Of a stretch of 6,551 bases of DNA, positions 5,212 to 6,551 are shown one piece after another. Origin of the DNA: an uncultured Pseudorhodoferax sp. (GTDB lineage: Bacteria; Pseudomonadota; Gammaproteobacteria; Burkholderiales; Burkholderiaceae); the NCBI GenBank assembly GCA_913776795.1, contig CAJYRH010000314.1, positions 1 to 6,551 on the forward strand, written 5' to 3'. Numbering within the stretch: the first letter of the stretch is position 1; each line of letters opens with the position of its first letter. The notes below the pieces were generated by a model, which saw nothing but the letters and a program-made list of their open reading frames with translations, ran no database searches and was not told where the DNA came from. The position numbers were made by a program, and so were the translations under genes.

Positions 5212-6551
5212 ATGTCCTATCTGGTTCTCGCGCGCAAATTCCGACCCAAGACGTTTGGAGAGATGGTGGGACAGGAGCATGTGGTCCGCGCACTGGAGAA
5301 CGCACTGACAAGCCAACGCCTGCACCATGCGTACCTGTTCACGGGTACGCGTGGGGTCGGCAAGACCACCGTGTCGCGCATCCTGGCCAAGTCGCTGAAC
5401 TGCCAGGGTACGGACGGGCAGGGCGGGGTGACCGCCCAGCCCTGCGGGGTTTGCCAGGCCTGCGCCGAGATCGATGCCGGCCGCTTCATCGACTACACGG
5501 AACTCGACGCTGCCTCCAATCGCGGCGTGGACGAGGTGCAGGGCCTGCTGGAGCAGGCCGTCTACAAGCCGGTGCAGGGCCGCTTCAAGGTCTTCATGAT
5601 CGACGAAGTGCACATGCTGACGAACACGGCGTTCAACGCCATGCTCAAGACGCTGGAGGAGCCGCCCGAGTACCTCAAGTTCGTGCTGGCCACCACCGAT
5701 CCGCAGAAGGTACCTGTGACGGTGCTGTCGCGTTGCCTGCAGTTCAACCTGCGACCGATGGCGCCCGAGACGGTGCGCGAGCACCTGGGCCGCGTGCTGC
5801 AAAGCGAGCATGTGCCGTCCGACGATGCATCGCTGCGCCTGCTGGCGCGCGCGGCCAGAGGCTCCATGCGCGATGCGCTGTCGCTGACCGACCAGGCGAT
5901 CGCTTTCGGCGCCGGCCAGTTGCAGGAAGCCAACGTGCGCCAGATGCTGGGCAGCGCCGACCGCAGCCATGTGCTGCGCCTGCTGCAGGCGCTGGCTGAA
6001 GGCGATGGACGCACCGTGGTCGACACCTGCGAGGAACTGCGCCTGCAGGGCCTGTCGGCCGCCGCCACGCTGGAGGACATGGCCGCCATGCTGCAACGCA
6101 TGGCCGTGCTGCAGGCCGTGCCCGACGGCATGCGCAGCGACGACGCCGAGCAGGCTGACGCAGCCCGCCTGGCCGCGGCGATGCCGGCCGACGAAACGCA
6201 GTTGCTCTACTCCATCTGCCTGCATGGCCGTGCCGAACTCGGTCTTGCGCCGGACGAGTACGCAGGCCTCACGATGGTGCTGTTGCGACTGCTGGCATTC
6301 AAACCGGCAAGCGCCGCAGCGGAAAAAAAAACTCTGCATGACGGCGACACCGGCCTGAACCGCGCTGCGCCAGCACCTGCGGCCGCGGCCGCGCGATCGC
6401 CAATGCCTGCGCCAGAGGCAGCGCCAGCGTCAGCGCCGAAGCCAGTGCGGGAGCCATCCCTGGCGTCGGCATCCACACCGGAAACAGCACCAGTTACAGC
6501 ACCGGCAACCGCAACCGCAACAGCGACAGCAACAGCAACAGCAACAGCGGC
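5212..6551 (+). CDS. dnaX: DNA polymerase III subunits tau/gamma, clamp-loader ATPase (3' end cut by window edge)
   Basis: DnaX is the motor subunit of the clamp loader that opens the beta ring at primed DNA. Its full-length tau form also holds the polymerase cores and the helicase. The first residues, MSYLVLARKFRP, match the family start, and an in-frame TAG at 5200 excludes an earlier one. Visible motifs are Walker A GTRGVGKTT (45-53, K51), zinc-binding C64, C78, C81 and C84, Walker B with DEVH (131-134), the SRC arginine finger (173-175) and the sensor 2 region GSMRDALSL (217-225). The collar domain ends near LLRLLAFKP (357-365). A run of nine A residues follows at codons 371-374, then an Ala/Pro/Thr-rich linker with an (Ala-Thr)7 run. 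Tau domains IV-V lie beyond the window. The zinc loop is 5 residues longer than in E. coli (C64 to C78 against C64 to C73). There is no Shine-Dalgarno sequence. Confidence 0.97.
   Translation, partial: MSYLVLARKFRPKTFGEMVGQEHVVRALENALTSQRLHHAYLFTGTRGVGKTTVSRILAKSLNCQGTDGQGGVTAQPCGVCQACAEIDAGRFIDYTELDAASNRGVDEVQGLLEQAVYKPVQGRFKVFMIDEVHMLTNTAFNAMLKTLEEPPEYLKFVLATTDPQKVPVTVLSRCLQFNLRPMAPETVREHLGRVLQSEHVPSDDASLRLLARAARGSMRDALSLTDQAIAFGAGQLQEANVRQMLGSADRSHVLRLLQALAEGDGRTVVDTCEELRLQGLSAAATLEDMAAMLQRMAVLQAVPDGMRSDDAEQADAARLAAAMPADETQLLYSICLHGRAELGLAPDEYAGLTMVLLRLLAFKPASAAAEKKTLHDGDTGLNRAAPAPAAAAARSPMPAPEAAPASAPKPVREPSLASASTPETAPVTAPATATATATATATATA
6323..6341 (+). promoter_or_regulatory. Predicted dnaX frameshift/slippage site (A9) with -1 frame stop
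   Basis: The run of nine A residues (6323-6331) is read GAA AAA AAA ACT in frame, giving E371-K372-K373-T374. It contains the tandem slip sequence A-AAA-AAA. A -1 shift after K373 reads AAC TCT GCA TGA and stops at 6339-6341, giving a product of about 376 residues with only domains I-III. That is the composition of a gamma subunit. The +1 frame stops at TGA 6356-6358. E. coli dnaX uses A-AAA-AAG by ribosomal frameshifting, and Thermus dnaX uses an A-run by transcriptional slippage. The sequence does not say which applies here. No strong Shine-Dalgarno-like enhancer is seen upstream. A small GCTG-CGC-CAGC hairpin (6364-6374) lies downstream, but its role is unproven. Confidence 0.65.
6505..6546 (+). 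repeat. Tandem 6-base repeat, 7 copies, in the dnaX linker
   Basis: Seven consecutive copies of GCAAC(C/A) occur, one of them varied to GCGACA. They are in frame and encode Ala-Thr seven times (residues 432-445). The unit is a multiple of three, so copy-number change would alter linker length without breaking the frame. The preceding linker is also low-complexity, rich in Ala, Pro and Ser. The window ends 5 bases after the array, so more copies may follow. Confidence 0.85.

Noticed and set aside
4954..6339. 461-codon open frame on the minus strand opposite dnaX
   Set aside because: It is antisense to the conserved DnaX coding sequence, also runs through the SRP RNA, and shows no domain. Its His/Gln/Arg-rich composition marks it as a shadow.
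6505..6551. Short tandem repeat at the right edge as a CRISPR array or mobile element end
   Set aside because: The units are 6 bases long without spacers, stay in frame with dnaX and encode Ala-Thr, so it is coding low complexity.

Overview
The window comes from a GC-rich bacterium, most likely a betaproteobacterium of the order Burkholderiales and plausibly Comamonadaceae. Three things suggest this: strong G/C bias at third codon positions, a small (4.5S-type) SRP RNA gene back-to-back with dnaX, and the style of the hybrid kinase and response-regulator pair. The taxonomic call is inference from gene content. No 16S or other marker is present.

Layout. Positions 1-4768 hold two minus-strand genes that form a probable operon. 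The promoter-proximal gene (443-4768) encodes a 1441-residue membrane hybrid histidine kinase. It has a periplasmic sensor between two membrane segments, three PAS domains, HisKA, HATPase, two receiver domains, an HPt domain and a short unassigned C-terminal helical tail. Twenty bases after its stop, behind a good ribosome binding site, starts a response regulator (1-422, cut by the window edge). Its receiver domain is complete, and the residues just before the edge match the junction that leads into an HD-GYP output domain. Together they look like a His-Asp-His-Asp phosphorelay, possibly ending in cyclic-di-GMP hydrolysis.

Positions 4769-5056 (288 bases) hold no gene I can support. They contain an AT-rich patch next to the kinase start that may be promoter or leader. 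Positions about 5057-5154 (minus strand) encode the SRP 4.5S RNA (ffs), recognised from its gapless domain IV core and a 10-bp closing stem. A TACAAT -10 box lies exactly 7 bases upstream of the inferred 5' end.

From 5212 to the right edge (plus strand) runs dnaX, the tau/gamma clamp-loader subunit, cut off after codon 446. It starts without a Shine-Dalgarno sequence, 6 bases after a -10-like TAGAAT. The main observation is a run of nine A residues at 6323-6331, codons 371-374, exactly where clamp-loader domain III ends. A -1 shift there meets a TGA at 6339-6341, and the +1 frame meets a TGA at 6356-6358. This is the expected architecture of dnaX recoding that makes the short gamma protein, but it sits nearer the domain boundary than the E. 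coli site. The linker that follows is Ala/Pro/Thr-rich and contains seven copies of a 6-base repeat.

The genes fall into two unrelated groups: a signalling operon, and a housekeeping divergent pair (protein targeting RNA and DNA polymerase III clamp loader). I see no mobile element, CRISPR array, tRNA or rRNA, and no clearly undescribed multi-gene system.
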